Shown one piece after another: positions 27,416-41,600 of a stretch of 64,000 nucleotides of DNA (positions within the stretch are counted from its first letter, which is position 1; each line of letters opens with the position of its first letter). This stretch comes from Prosapia bicincta (Eukaryota; Arthropoda; Insecta; Hemiptera; Cercopidae). Below the pieces are notes generated by a model. It worked only from the letters and a program-made list of their open reading frames with translations, searched no databases and was not told the origin of the DNA. The DNA lies in the NCBI GenBank assembly GCA_036971475.1, contig JBAIZL010000001.1, positions 94,818,483 to 94,882,482 of the forward strand. Reading direction: 5' to 3'. A program made the position numbers and the translations under genes.

Positions 27416-30400
27416 ACAAATTGCTATAACAATCTATTACAATTAACAAATTATAAATCCTTGCACAAATGTTTCATTGCCTTTACATGCACAATAAATT
27501 GCTATAACAATCTATTAAAATTAACAAATTATAAATCCTTGTACAATCATATCATTCCCTTTACATGCACAAAATGCTATAACAACCTATTGAAATTAAC
27601 AAATTATAAATCCTAGCACAAATGTTTCATTCCCTTTACATGCACAAATTGCTATAACAATATATTAAAATTAACAAATTATAAATCCTTGCCCAAATGT
27701 TTCATTCTTTTTAAATGCACAAATTGCTATAACAGTCTATTACAATTAACAAATTATAAATCCTTGTACAAATATTTCATTCCCTTTACATGCACAAAAT
27801 CCTATAACATCTATTAAAATTAACAAATTATAAATCCTTGCACAAATGTTTCATCCCCTTTACATGCACAAAATGCTATAACAATCTATTAAAATTAACA
27901 AATTATAAATCCTAGCAGAAATGTTTCATCCCCTTTACATGCACAAAATGCTATACCAATCTATTAATATTAACAAATTATAAATCCCAGCACAAATGTT
28001 TCATCCCCTTTACATGCACAAAATGCTATAACAATCTATTACAATTAACAAATTATAAATCCTTGGACAAATGTTTCATTCCCTTTACATGCACAAATTG
28101 CTATAACAATCTATTAAAATTAACAAATTATAAATCCTTCTACAAATATTTCATTCCCTTTACAGGCACAAAATGTTATAACAATCTATTAAAGTTAACA
28201 AATTGTAAATCCTTGCCCAAAAGTTTCATTCTTTTTAAATGCACAAATTACTATAACAATCTATTAATATTAACAAATTATGAATCCTTGCACAAATGTT
28301 TCATTCTTTTCAAATGCACAAATTGCTATAACAATCTATTACAATTAACAAATTATAAATCCTTGCACAAATGTTTCATTCTCTTTACATGCACAAATTG
28401 CTATAACAATCTTTTAAAATTAACAAATTATAAATCCTTGTACAAATATTTCGTTCCCTTTACATGCACAAAAAGCTATAACAATGTATTAAAATTAACA
28501 AATTATAAATCCTTGCACAAAAATTTCATTCTTTTTAAATGCACAAATTGCTATAACAATCTATTACAATTAACAAATTATAAATCCTTGCACAAATGTT
28601 TCATTCTCTTTACATGCACAAATTGCTATAACAATCTTTTAAAATTAACAAATTATAAATCCTTGTACAAATATTTCATTCCCTTTACATGCACAAAAAG
28701 CTATAACAATGTATTAAAATAACAAATTATAAATCCTTGCCCAAATGTTTCATTCTTTTTAAATGCACAAATTGCTATAACAATCTATCAAATTAACAAA
28801 TTATAAATCCGTGCACAAATGTTTCATTGCCTTTACATGCACAATAAATTGCTATAACAATCTATTAAAATTAACAAATTATAAATCCTTGTACAAACAT
28901 ATCATTCCCTTTACATGCACAAAATGCTATAACAACCTATTGAAATTAACAAATTATAAATCCTAGCACAAATGTTTCATTCCCTTTACATGCACAAATT
29001 GCTATAACAATATATTAAAATTAACAAATTATAAATCCTTGCCCAAATGTTTCATTCTTTATAAATGCACAAATTGCTATAACAATCTATTACAATTAAC
29101 AAATTATAAATCCTTGTACAAATATTTCATTCCCTTTACATGCACAAAATCCTATAACATCAATTAAATTAACAAATTATAAATCCTTGCACAAATGTTT
29201 CATCCCCTTTACATGCACAAAATGCTATAACAATCTATTAAAATTAACAAATTATAAATCCTAGCAGAAATGTTTCATCCCCTTTACATGCACAAAATGC
29301 TATACCAATCTGTTAAAATTAACAAATTATAAATCCCAGCACAAATGTTTCATCCCCTTTACATGCACAAAATGCTATAACAATCTATTACAATTAACAA
29401 ATTATAAATCCTTGGACAAATGTTTCATTCCCTTTACAGGCACAAAATGTTATAACAATCTATTAAAGTTAACAAATTGTAAATCCTTGCCCAAAAGTTT
29501 CATTCTTTTTAAATGCACAAATTGCTATAACAATCTATTAATATTAACAAATTATGAATCCTTGCACAAATGTCTCATTCTTTTCAAATGCACAAATTGC
29601 TATAACAATCTATTACAATTAACAAATTATAAATCCTTGCACAAATGTTTCATTCTCTTTACATGCACAAATTGCTATAACAATCTTTTAAAATTAACAA
29701 ATTATAAATCCTTGTACAAATATTTCATTCCCTTTACATGCACAAAATCCTATAACAATCTATTAAAGTTAACAAATTGTAAATCCTTGCCCAAAAGTTT
29801 CATTCTTTTTAAATGCACAAATTGCTATAACAATCTTTTAAAATTAACAAATTATAAATACTTGCCCAAATATTTCATTCTTTTTAAATGCACAAATTGC
29901 TATAACAATCTATTACAATTAACAAATTATAAATCCTTGCACAAATGTTTCATTCCATTTACATGCACAATAAATTGCTATAACAATCTATTAAAATAAA
30001 GAAATTATAAATCCTTGTACAAACATATCATTCCCTTTACATGCACAAAATGCTATAACAACTTATTGAAATTAACAAATTATAAATCCTAGCACAAATG
30101 TTTCATCCCCTTTACATGCACAAAATGCTATAAAAATCTATTAAAATTAACAAATTATAAATCCCAGCACAAATGTTTCATCCCCTTTACATGCACAAAA
30201 TGCTATAACAATGTATTAAAATTATCAAATTAAACATCCTTGTACAAATATTTCATTCCCTTTACATGCACAAAATGCTATAACAATCTATTAAATTTAA
30301 CAAATTAGAAATCCTAGCACAAATGTTTCATCCCCTTTACATGCACAAAATGCTATAACAACCTATTGAAATTAACACATTATAAATCCTTGCACAAATG

Positions 30401-32263
30401 TTTCATTCCCTTTACATGCACAAATTGCTATAACAATATATTAAAATTAACAAATTATAAATCCTTGCCCAAATGTTTCATTCTTTTTAAATGCACAAAT
30501 TGCTATAACAATCTATTACAATTAACAAATTATAAATCCTTGTACAAATATTTCATTCCCTTTACATGCACAAAATCCTATAACATCTATTAAAATTAAC
30601 AAATTATAAATCCTTGCACAAATGTTTCATCCCCTTTACATGCACAAAATGCTATACCAATCTCTTAAAATTAACAAATTATAAATCCCAGCACAAATGT
30701 TTCATCCCCTTTACATGCACAAAATGCTATAACAATCTATTACAATTAACAAATTATAAATCCTTGGACAAATGTTTCATTCCCTTTACATGCACAAATT
30801 GCTATAACAATCTATTAAAATTAACAAATTATAAATCCTTCTACAAATATTTCATTCCCTTTACAGGCACAAAATGTTATAACAATCTATTAAAGTTAAC
30901 AAATTGTAAATCCTTGCCCAAAATTTTCATTCTTTTTAAATGCACAAATTGCTATAACAATCTATTAATATTAACAAATTATGAATCCTTGCACAAATGT
31001 TTCATTCTTTTCAAATGCACAAATTGCTATAAAAATCTATTACAATTAACAAATTATAAATCCTTGCACAAATGTTTCAATCTCTTTACATGCACAAATT
31101 GCTATAACAATCTTTTAAAATTAACAAATTATAAATCCTTGTACAAATATTTCATTCCCTTTACATGCACAAAAAGCTATAACAATGTATTAAAATTAAC
31201 AAATTATAATCCTTGCACAAATATTTCATTCTTTTTAAATGCACAAATTGCTATAACAATCTATTACAATTAACAAATTATAAATCCTTGCACAAATGTT
31301 TCATTCTCTTTACATGCACAAATTGCTATAACAATCTTTTAAAATTAACAAATTATATATCCTTGTACAAATATTTCATTCCCTTTACATGCACAAAAAG
31401 CTATAACAATGTATTAAAATAACAAATTATAAATCCTTGCCCAAATATTTCATTCTTTTTAAATGCACAAATTGCTATAACAATCTATTACAATTAACAA
31501 ATTATAAATCCTTGCACAAATGATTCATTCCCTTTACATGCACAAAATGCTCAAACAATATATTAAAATTAACAAATTATAAATCCTTGCCCAAATGTTT
31601 CATTCTTTTTAAATGCACAAATTGCTATAACAATCTATTACAATTAACAAATTATAAATCCGTGCACAAATGTTTCATTGCCTTTACATGCACAATAAAT
31701 TGCTATAACAATCTATTAAAATTAACAAATTATAAATCCTTGTACAAACATATCATTCCCTTTACATGCACAAAATGCTATAACAACCTATTGAAATTAA
31801 CAAATTATAAATCCTAGCACAAATGTTTCATTCCCTTTACATGCACAAATTGCTATAACAATATATTAAAATTAACAAATTATAAATCCTTGCCCAAATG
31901 TTTCATTCTTTTTAAATGCACAAATTGCTATAACAATCTATTACAATTAATAAATTATAAATCCTTGTACAAATATTTCATTCCCTTTACATGCACAAAA
32001 TCCTATAACATCTATTAAAATTAACAAATTATAAATCCTTGCACAAATGTTTCATCCCCTTTACATGCACAAAATGCTATAACAATCTATTAAAATTAAC
32101 AAATTATAAATCCTAGCAGAAATGTTTCATCCCCTTTACATGCACAAAATGCTATACCAATCTGTTAAAATTAACAAATTATAAATCCCAGCACAAATGT
32201 TTCATCCCCATTACATGCACAAAATGCTATAACAATCTATTACAATTACCAAATTATAAATCC
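24612..32263 (+). repeat. 7,652-bp superunit of six HORs
   Basis: The superunit spans six TTGGACAAATG-headed HORs of 1,277, 674, 1,500, 1,349, 1,352 and 1,500 bp, after which the order restarts at 32,264. The HORs inside are related but differ by gain or loss of blocks. For example, the TTGGACAAATG monomer leads directly into a TTTACAGG type at 24,612 and 29,412 but into a TTTACATGC type at 23,411, 26,563 and 28,063. Confidence 0.85.
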
Positions 32264-35067
32264 TTGGACAAATGTTTCATTCCCTTTACAGGTACAAAAT
32301 GTTATAACAATCTACTAAAGTTAACAAATTGTAAATCCTTGCCCATAAGTTTCATTCTTTTTAAATGCACAAAAAGCTATAACAATGAATTAAAATTAAC
32401 AAATTATAAATCCTTGCCCAAATATTTCATTCTTTTTAAATGCACAAATTGCTATAACAATCTATTACAATTAACAAATTATAAATCCTTGCACAAATGT
32501 TTCATTCCATTTACATGCACAATAAATTGTTATAACAATCTATTAAAATTAAGAAATTATAAATCCTTGTACAAACATATCATTCCCTTTACATGCACAA
32601 AATGCTATAACAACTTATTGAAATTAACAAATTATAAATCCTAGCACAAATGTTTCATCCCCTTTACATGCACAAAATGCTATAACAATCTATTAAAATT
32701 AACAAATTATAAATCCCAGCACAAATGTTTCATCCCCTTTACATGCACAAAATGCTATAACAATGTATTAAAATTATCAAATTATACATCCTTGTACAAA
32801 TATTTCATTCCCTTTACATGCACAAAATGCTATAACAATCTATTAAAATTAACAAATTAAAAATCCTTGCCCAAATGTTTCAATCTTTTTAAATGCACAA
32901 ATTGCTATAACAATCTATTAAAATTAACAAATTATAAATCCTTGCACAAATGTATCATTCCCTTTACATGCACAAAATTCTATAACAATCTTTTAAATTT
33001 AACAAATTAGAAATCCTAGCACAAATGTTTCATCCCCTTTACATGCACAAAATGCTATAACAACCTATTGAAATTAACACATTATAAATCCTTGCACAAA
33101 TGTTTCATTCCCTTTACATGCACAAATTGCTATAACAATATATTAAAATTAACAAATTATAAATCCTTGCCCAAATGTTTCATTCTTTTTAAATGCACAA
33201 ATTGCTATAACAATCTATTACAATTAACAAATTATAAATCCTTGTACAAATATTTCATTCCCTTTACATGCACAAAATCCTATAACATCTATTAAAATTA
33301 ACAAATTATAAATCCTTGCACAAATGTTTCATCCCCTTTACATGCACAAAATGCTATAACAATCTATTAAAATTAACAAATTATAAATCCTAGCAGAAAT
33401 GTTTCATCCCCTTTACATGCACAAAATGCTATACCAATCTATTAAAATTAACAAATTATAAATCCCAGCACAAATGTTTCATCCCCTTTACATGCACAAA
33501 ATGCTATAACAATCTATTACAATTAACAAATTATAAATCCTTGGACAAATGTTTCATTCCCTTTACATGCACAAATTGCTATAACAATCTATTAAAATTA
33601 ACAAATTATAAATCCTTGCCCAAATGTTTCATTCTTCTTAAATGCACAAATTTCTATAACAATCTATTACAATTAACAAATTATAAATCCTTGCACAAAT
33701 GTTTCATCCCCTTTACATGCACAAAATGCTATAACAATCTATTAAAATTAACAAATTATAAATCCTTGCACAAATGTTTCATTCCCTTTACATGCACAAA
33801 TTGCTATAACAATATATTAAAATTAACAAATTATAAATCCTTGCCCAAATGTTTCATTCTTTTTAAATGCACAAATTGCTATAACAATCTATTACAATTA
33901 ACAAATTATAAATCCTTGTACAAATATTTCATTCCCTTTACATGCACAAAATCCTATACCATCTATTAAAATTAACAAATTATAAATCCTTGCACAAATG
34001 TTTCAACCCCTTTACATGCACAAAATGCTATAACAATCTATTAAAATTAACAAATTATAAATCCTAGCAGAAATGTTTCATCCCCTTTACATGCACAAAA
34101 TGCTATACCAATCTATTAAAATTAACAAATTATAAATCCCAGCACAAATGTTTCATCCCCTTTACATGCACAAAATGCTATAACAATCTATTACAAATAA
34201 CAAATTATAAATACTTGGACAAATGTTTCATTTCCTTTACATGCACAAATTGCTATAACAATCTATTAAAATTACCAAATTATAAATCCTTCTACAAATA
34301 TTTCATTCCCTTTACAGGCACAAAATGTTATAACAATCTATTAAAGTTAACAAATTGTAAATCCTTGCCCAAAAGTTTCATTCTTTTTAAATGCACAAAT
34401 TGCTATAACAATCTATTAATATTAACAAATTATGAATCCTTGCACAAATGTTTCATTCTTTTCAAATGCATAAATTGCTATAACAATCTATTACAATTAA
34501 CAAATTATAAATCCTTGCACAAATGTTTCATTCTCTTTACATGCACAAATTGCTATAACAATCTTTTAAAATTAACAAATTATAAATCCTTGTACAAATA
34601 TTTCATTCCCTTTACATGCACAAAAGCTATAACAATGTATTAAAATTAACAAAATATAAATCCTTGCACAAATATTTCATTCTTTTTAAATGCACAAATT
34701 GCTATAACAATCTATTACAATTAACAAATTATAAATCCTTGCACAAATGTTTCATTCTTTTTACATGCACAAATTGCTATAACAATCTTTTAAAATTAAC
34801 AAATTATAAATCCTTGTACAAATATTTCATTCCCTTTACATGCACAAAAAGCTATAACAATGTATTAAAATAACAAATTATAAATCCTTGCCCAAATATT
34901 TCATTCTTTTTAAATGCACAAATTGCTATAACAATCTATTACAATTAACAAATTATAAATCCTTGCACAAATGATTCATTCCCTTTACATTCACAAAATG
35001 CTCTAACAATATATTAAAATTAACAAATTATAAATCCTTGCCCAAATGTTTCATTCTTTTTAAATGC
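32082..35067 (+). repeat. Segmental duplication SD3, right copy
   Basis: This is the partner of 24,430-27,415 at roughly 99.7% or better identity by eye. Just left of it, 31,587-31,817 instead matches 24,234-24,464 at an offset of 7,353 bp. The left edge at about 32,080 is therefore another junction, and roughly 300 bp (four monomers) separates the two alignments. Confidence 0.9.
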
Positions 35068-35477
35068 ACAAAATGCTATAACAATCTATTAATATTAACA
35101 AATTATGAATCCTTGCACAAATGTTTCATTCTTTTCAAATGCACAAATTGCTATAACAATCTATTACAATTAACAAATTATAAATCCTTGCACAAATGTT
35201 TCATTCTCTTTACATGCACAAATTGCTATAACAATCTTTTAAAATTAACAAATTATAAATCCTTGTACAAATATTTCATTCCCTTTACATGCACAAAAAG
35301 CTATAACAATGTATTAAAATTAACAAATTATAAATCCTTGCCCAAATATTTCATTCTTTTTAAATGCACAAATTGCTATAACAATCTATTACAATTAACA
35401 AATTATAAATCCTAGCACAAATGTTTCATCCAATTTACATGCACAAAATGCTATAACAATCTATTAAAATTAACAAA

Positions 35478-36527
35478 TTATAAATCCCAGCACAAATGTT
35501 TCATCCCCTTTACATGCACAAAATGCTATAACAATGTATTAAAATTATCAAATTATACATCCTTGTACAAATATTTCATTCCCTTTACATGCACAAAATG
35601 CTATAACAATCTATTAAAATTAACAAATTATAAATCCTTGCCCAAATGTTTCAATATTTTTAAATGCACAAATTGCTATAACAATCTATTAAAATTAACA
35701 AATTATAAATCCTTGCACAAATGTATCATTCCCTTTACATGCACAAAATTCTATAACAATCTTTTAAATTTAACAAATTAGAAATCCTAGCACAAATGTT
35801 TCATCCCCTTTACATGCACAAAATGCTATAAAAACCTATTAAAATTAACAAATTATAAATCCTTGCCCAAATGTTTCATTCCCTTTACATACACAAATTG
35901 CTATAACATTATATTAAAATTAACAAATTATAAATCCTTGCCCAAAAGTTTCATTCTTTTTAAATGCACAAATTGCTATAACAATCTATTAATATTAACA
36001 AATTATGAATCCTTGCACAAATGTTTCATTCTTTTCAAATGCACAAATTGCTATAACAATCTATTACAATTAACAAATTATAAATCCTTGCACAAATGTT
36101 TCATTCTCTTTACATGCACAAATTGCTATAACAATCTTTTAAAATTAACAAATTATAAATCCTTGTACAAATATTTCATTCCCTTTACATGCACAAAAAG
36201 CTATAACAATGTATTAAAATTAACAAATAATAAATCCTTGCCCAAATGTTTCATAATTTTTAAATGCACAAATTGCTATAACAATCTATTACAATTAACA
36301 AATTATAAATCCTTGCACAAATGTTTCATTCCCTTTACATGCACAAATTGCTATAACAATCTATTAAAATTAACAAATTATAAATCCTTGTACAAATATT
36401 TCATTCCCTTTACATGCACAAAATGCTAAAACAATCTATTAAAATTAACAAATTATAAATCCTAGCACAAATGTTTCATCCCCTTTACATCCACAAAATG
36501 CTATAACAATCTATTAAAATTAACAAA
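35478..36527 (+). repeat. 1,050-bp repeat, first unit (half replaced)
   Basis: The first part, about 35,478-35,940, matches 36,528-36,990 and 37,577-38,039. It starts with a TCCCAGCAC monomer, then TTATCAAATTATACATCC, a GTAC type, and a GCCC type reading TTTCAATATTTTTAAATGC (the other copies read TTTCAATCTTTTTAAATGC). From about 35,940 it switches to domain B sequence (GCCCAAAAGTTTC, CTATTAATATT, ATTATGAATCC), so this unit is a junction between domain B and the next repeat family. Confidence 0.82.
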
Positions 36528-37576
36528 TTATAAATCCCAGCACAAATGTTTCATCCCCTTTACATGCACAAAATGCTATAACAATGTATTAAAATTATCA
36601 AATTATACATCCTTGTACAAATATTTCATTCCCTTTACATGCACAAAATGCTATAACAATCTATTAAAATTAACAAATTATAAATCCTTGCCCAAATGTT
36701 TCAATCTTTTTAAATGCACAAATTGCTATACCAATCTATTAAAATTAACAAATTATAAATCCTTGCACAAATGTATCATTCCCTTTACATGCACAAAATT
36801 CTATAACAATCTTTTAAATTTAACAAATTAGAAATCCTAGCACAAATGTTTCATCCCCTTTACATGCACAAAATGCTATAAAAACCTATTAAAATTAACA
36901 AATTATAAATCCTTGCCCAAATGTTTCATTCCCTTTACATACACAAATTGCTATAACATTATATTAAAATTAACAAATTATAAATCCTTGCCCAAATGTT
37001 TCATTCTCTTTATATGCACAAATTGCTATAACAATCTATTAAAATTAACAAATTATAAATCCTTGCACAAATGTTTCATTCCCTTTACATGCACAAAATT
37101 CTATAACAATCTTTTAAATTTAACAAATTATAAATTCTAGCACAAATGTTTCATCCCCTTTACATGGACAAAATGCTATAACAATCTATTAAAATTAACA
37201 AACTATAAATCCTTGCCCAAATGTTTCATTCTCTTTATATGCACAAATTGCTATAACAATCTATTAAAATTAACAATTTATAAATCCTTGCACAAATGTT
37301 TCATTCCCTTTACATGCACAAAATGCTACAACAATCAATTAAATTTATCAAATTATAAATCTTTGCACAAATGTTTCATTCCGTTTACATGCACAAAATG
37401 ATATAACAATCTATTAAATTTAACAAATTATAAATCCTTGCACAAATGTTTCATCCCCTTTACATGCACAAAATGCTATAAAATCTATTACAATTAACAA
37501 ATTATAAATCCTTGTACAAATATTTCATTCCCTTTACATGCACAAAATTCTATAACAATCTTTTAATTTTAACAAA
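36528..37576 (+). repeat. 1,049-bp tandem HOR unit, copy 2
   Basis: The unit has 14 monomers; 14 x 75 less 1 bp, for a monomer reading GCTATAAAATCTATT, gives 1,049. Markers are AACATTATATT, TTTATATGCAC, TTTACATGGAC and GCTACAACAATCAATT followed by TTTATCAAATT. It is directly followed by a near-identical copy. Confidence 0.9.
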
Positions 37577-38634
37577 TTATAAATCCCAGCACAAATGTTT
37601 CATCCCCTTTACATGCACAAAATGCTATAACAATGTATTAAAATTATCAAATTATACATCCTTGTACAAATATTTCATTCCCTTTACATGCACAAAATGC
37701 TATAACAATCTATTAAAATTAACAAATTATAAATCCTTGCCCAAATGTTTCAATCTTTTTAAATGCACAAATTGCTATACCAATCTATTAAAATTAACAA
37801 ATTATAAATCCTTGCACAAATGTATCATTCCCTTTACATGCACAAAATTCTATAACAATCTTTTAAATTTAACAAATTAGAAATCCTAGCACAAATGTTT
37901 CATCCCCTTTACATGCACAAAATGCTATAAAAACCTATTAAAATTAACAAATTATAAATCCTTGCCCAAATGTTTCATTCCCTTTACATACACAAATTGC
38001 TATAACATTATATTAAAATTAACAAATTATAAATCCTTGCCCAAATGTTTCATTCTCTTTATATGCACAAATTGCTATAACAATCTATTAAAATTAACAA
38101 ATTATAAATCCTTGCACAAATGTTTCATTCCCTTTACATGCACAAAATTCTATAACAATCTTTTAAATTTAACAAATTATAAATTCTAGCACAAATGTTT
38201 CATCCCCTTTACATGAACAAAATGCTATAACAATCTATTAAAATTAACAAACTACAAATCCTTGCCCAAACGTTTCATTCTCTATATATGCACAAATTGC
38301 TATAACAATCTATTAAAATTAACAATTTATAAATCCTTGCACAAATGTTTCATTCCCTTTACATGCACAAAATGCTACAACAATCAATTAAATTTATCAA
38401 ATTATAAATCTTTGCACAAATGTTTCATTCCGTTTACATGCACAAAATGATATAACAATCTATTAAATTTAACAAATTATAAATCCTTGCACAAATGTTT
38501 CATCCCCTTTACATGCACAAAATGCTATAAAATCTATTACAATTAACAAATTATAAATCCTTGTACAAATATTTCATTCCCTTTACATGCACAAAATTCT
38601 ATAACAATCTTTTAATTTTAACAAATTATAAATC
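37577..38634 (+). repeat. 1,049-bp tandem HOR unit, copy 3
   Basis: This unit matches 36,528-37,585 at an offset of 1,049. Visible differences are ACATGAAC versus ACATGGAC near 38,215, and a small cluster near 38,254-38,290: ACTACAAATCC versus ACTATAAATCC, AAACGTTTC versus AAATGTTTC, CTCTATATATG versus CTCTTTATATG. The rest looks identical, so the tandem duplication is recent. Confidence 0.9.
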
Positions 38635-38639
38635 CTAGC

Positions 38640-41600
38640 ACAAATGTTTCATCCCCTTTACATGCACAAAATGCTATAACAATCTATTAAAAGTAACAAA
38701 TTATAAATCCTAGCGCAAATATTTCATCCCCTTTACATGCACAAAATGCTATAACAATCTATTACAATTAATAAATTATAAATCCTTGGACAAATGTTTC
38801 ATTCACTTTACATGCACAAATTGCTATAACAATATATTAAAATTAACAAATTATAAATCCTTGCCCAAATGTTTCATTCTTTTTAAATGCACAAATTGCT
38901 ATAACAATCTATTACAATTAACAAATTATAAATACTTGCACAAATGTTTCATTTTCTTTACATGCACAAATTGCTATAAATATCTATTAAAATTAACAAA
39001 TTATAAATCCTTGTACAAATATTTCATTCCCTTTACATGCACAAAATAATATAACAATCTATTAAAATTAACAAATTATAAATCCTTGCCCAAATGTCAC
39101 ATTCTCTTTATATGCACAAATTGCTATAACAATCTATTAAAATTAACAAATTATAAATCCTTGTACAAATATGTCATTCCCTTTACATGCACAAAATGCT
39201 ATAACAATCAAATAAAATTAACAAATTATAAATCCTATCGCAAATATTTCATCCCCTTTACATGCACAAATTGCTATAACAATCTATTAAAATTAACAAA
39301 TTATAAATCCTTGCCCAAATGTTTCATTCTCTGTATATGCACAAAATGCAATAACAATCTATTAAAATTAACAAATTATACATCCTGGCACAAATGTTTC
39401 ATACCCTTTACATGCACAAAATGCTATAACAATCTATTAAAATTTACAAATTATAAATCCTAGCAAAAATATTTCATCCCCTTAACATGCAAAAAATGGG
39501 ATTACGATCTATTAAAATTAACAAATTATAAATCCCAGCTCAAATGTTTCATCCCCTTTACATGCACAAAATGCTATAACAATATATTAAAATTATCAAA
39601 TTATAAATGCTTGTACAAATATTTCATTCCCTTTACATGCACAAAATGCTACAACAATCTATTAAAATTAACAAATTATAAATCCTTGCACAAATGTTTC
39701 ATTCCCTTTACATACACAAATTGCTATACCAATATATTAAAATTAACAAATTATAAATCCTTGCCCAAATGTTTCATTCTCTTTATATGCACAAATTGCT
39801 ATAACAATCTATTACAATTAACAAATTATAAATCCTTGCACAAATGTTTCATTCCCTTTACATGCACAAATTGCTATAACAATCTATTAAAATTAATAAA
39901 TTATAAATCCTTGTACAAATATTTCATCCCCTTTACATGCACAAAATGCTATAACAATCTATTAAAATTAACAAATTATAAATCCTTGTACAAATATTTC
40001 ATTCCCTTTACATGCACAAAATGCTATACAATCTATTAAAATTAACAAATTATAAATCCTTACACAAATGTTTCATTCCTTTTACATACACAAATTGCTA
40101 TAACAATATATTAAAATTAAAAAATTATAAATCCTTGCCCAAATGTTTCATTCTTTTTAAATGCACAAATTGCTATAACAATCTATTACAATTAACAAAT
40201 TATAAATCCTTGCACAAATATTTCATCCCCTTTACATGCACAAAATGCTATAACAATCTTTTAAATTTAACAAATTAGAAATCCTAGCACAAATGTTTCA
40301 TCCCCTTTACATGCACAAAATGCTATAACAATCTATTAAAATTAACAAATTATAAATCCTTGCACAAATTTTCATTCCCTTTACATACACAAATTGCTAT
40401 ATCAATATATTAAAATTAACAAAATATAAATCCTTGCCCAAATGTTTCATTCTCTTTATATGCACAAATTGCTATAACAATCTATTAAAATTAACAAATT
40501 ATAAATCCCAGCTCAAATATTTCATCCCCTTTACATGCACAAAATCCTATAACAATCTATTAAAATTAACAAATTATAAATCCCAGCACAAATATTTCAT
40601 TCCCTTTACATGCACAAAATGCTACAACAACCAATTAAATTTAACAAATTTAAATCTTTGCACAAATGTTTCATTCCGTTTACATGCACAAAATGCTATA
40701 ACAATCTATTAAATTTAACAAATTAAAAATCTTTGCACAAATGTTTCATCCCCTTTACATGCACAAAATGCTATAGCAATCTATTAAAATTAACAAATTA
40801 TAAATCCTTGCACAAATGTTTCATTCCCTTTACATGCACAAAATGCTATAACAATATATTAAAATTAACAAATTATAAATCCCACCACAAATGTTTCATC
40901 CCCTTTACATGCACAAAATGCTATAACAATCTATTAAAATTAACAAATTATAAATCCTTGTACAAATATTTCATTCCCTTTACATGCATAAAATGCCATA
41001 ACAATATATTAAAATTAACAAATTATAAATCCTTGTACAAATGTTTCATCCCCTTTACATGCACACAATGCTATAACAATCTATTAAAATTAACAATTTA
41101 TAAATCCTTGTACAAATATTTCATTCCCTTTACATGCACAAAATGCTACAACAACCAATTAAATTTAACAAATTTAAATCTTTGCACAAATGTTTCATTC
41201 CCTTTACATGCACAAAATGCTATATCAATCTATTAAAATTAACAAATTATAAATCCTAGCACAAATGTTTCATCCCCTTTACATGCACAAAATGCTATAA
41301 TAATCTATTAAATTTAACAAGTTATAAATCCTTGCACAAATGTTTTATTCCATTTACTTGCACAAATTGCTATAACAATCAATTGAAATTAACAAATTAT
41401 AAATCCTTGTACAAATATTTCATTCCCTTTACATGCACAAAATGCTATAACAATCTATTAAAATTAACAAATTATAAATCCTTGTACAAATAATTCATTC
41501 TATTTACATGCACAAATTGCTATGACAATCTATAACAATTAACAAATTATAAATCCTTGCCCAAATGTTTCATTCTCTTTATATGCACAAATTGCTATAA

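Larger units (their letters stand above)
22680..36430 (+). repeat. Domain B: HOR family headed by TTGGACAAATG monomers
   Basis: The head monomer TTGGACAAATG occurs at 23,411, 24,612, 25,889, 26,563, 28,063, 29,412, 30,764, 32,264, 33,541 and 34,215. The spacings are 1,201, 1,277, 674, 1,500, 1,349, 1,352, 1,500, 1,277 and 674 bp. The run 1,277-674 reappears after 7,652 bp, so the domain is a superunit of six HORs followed by part of the next. Other markers are TTTACAGGCAC with AAAATGTTATAAC, GCCCAAAAGTTTC, TAGCAGAAATG with CTATACCAATCT, ATTATGAATCC, and TTCTTTTCAAATGC. Nothing other than satellite sequence is present. Confidence 0.88.
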
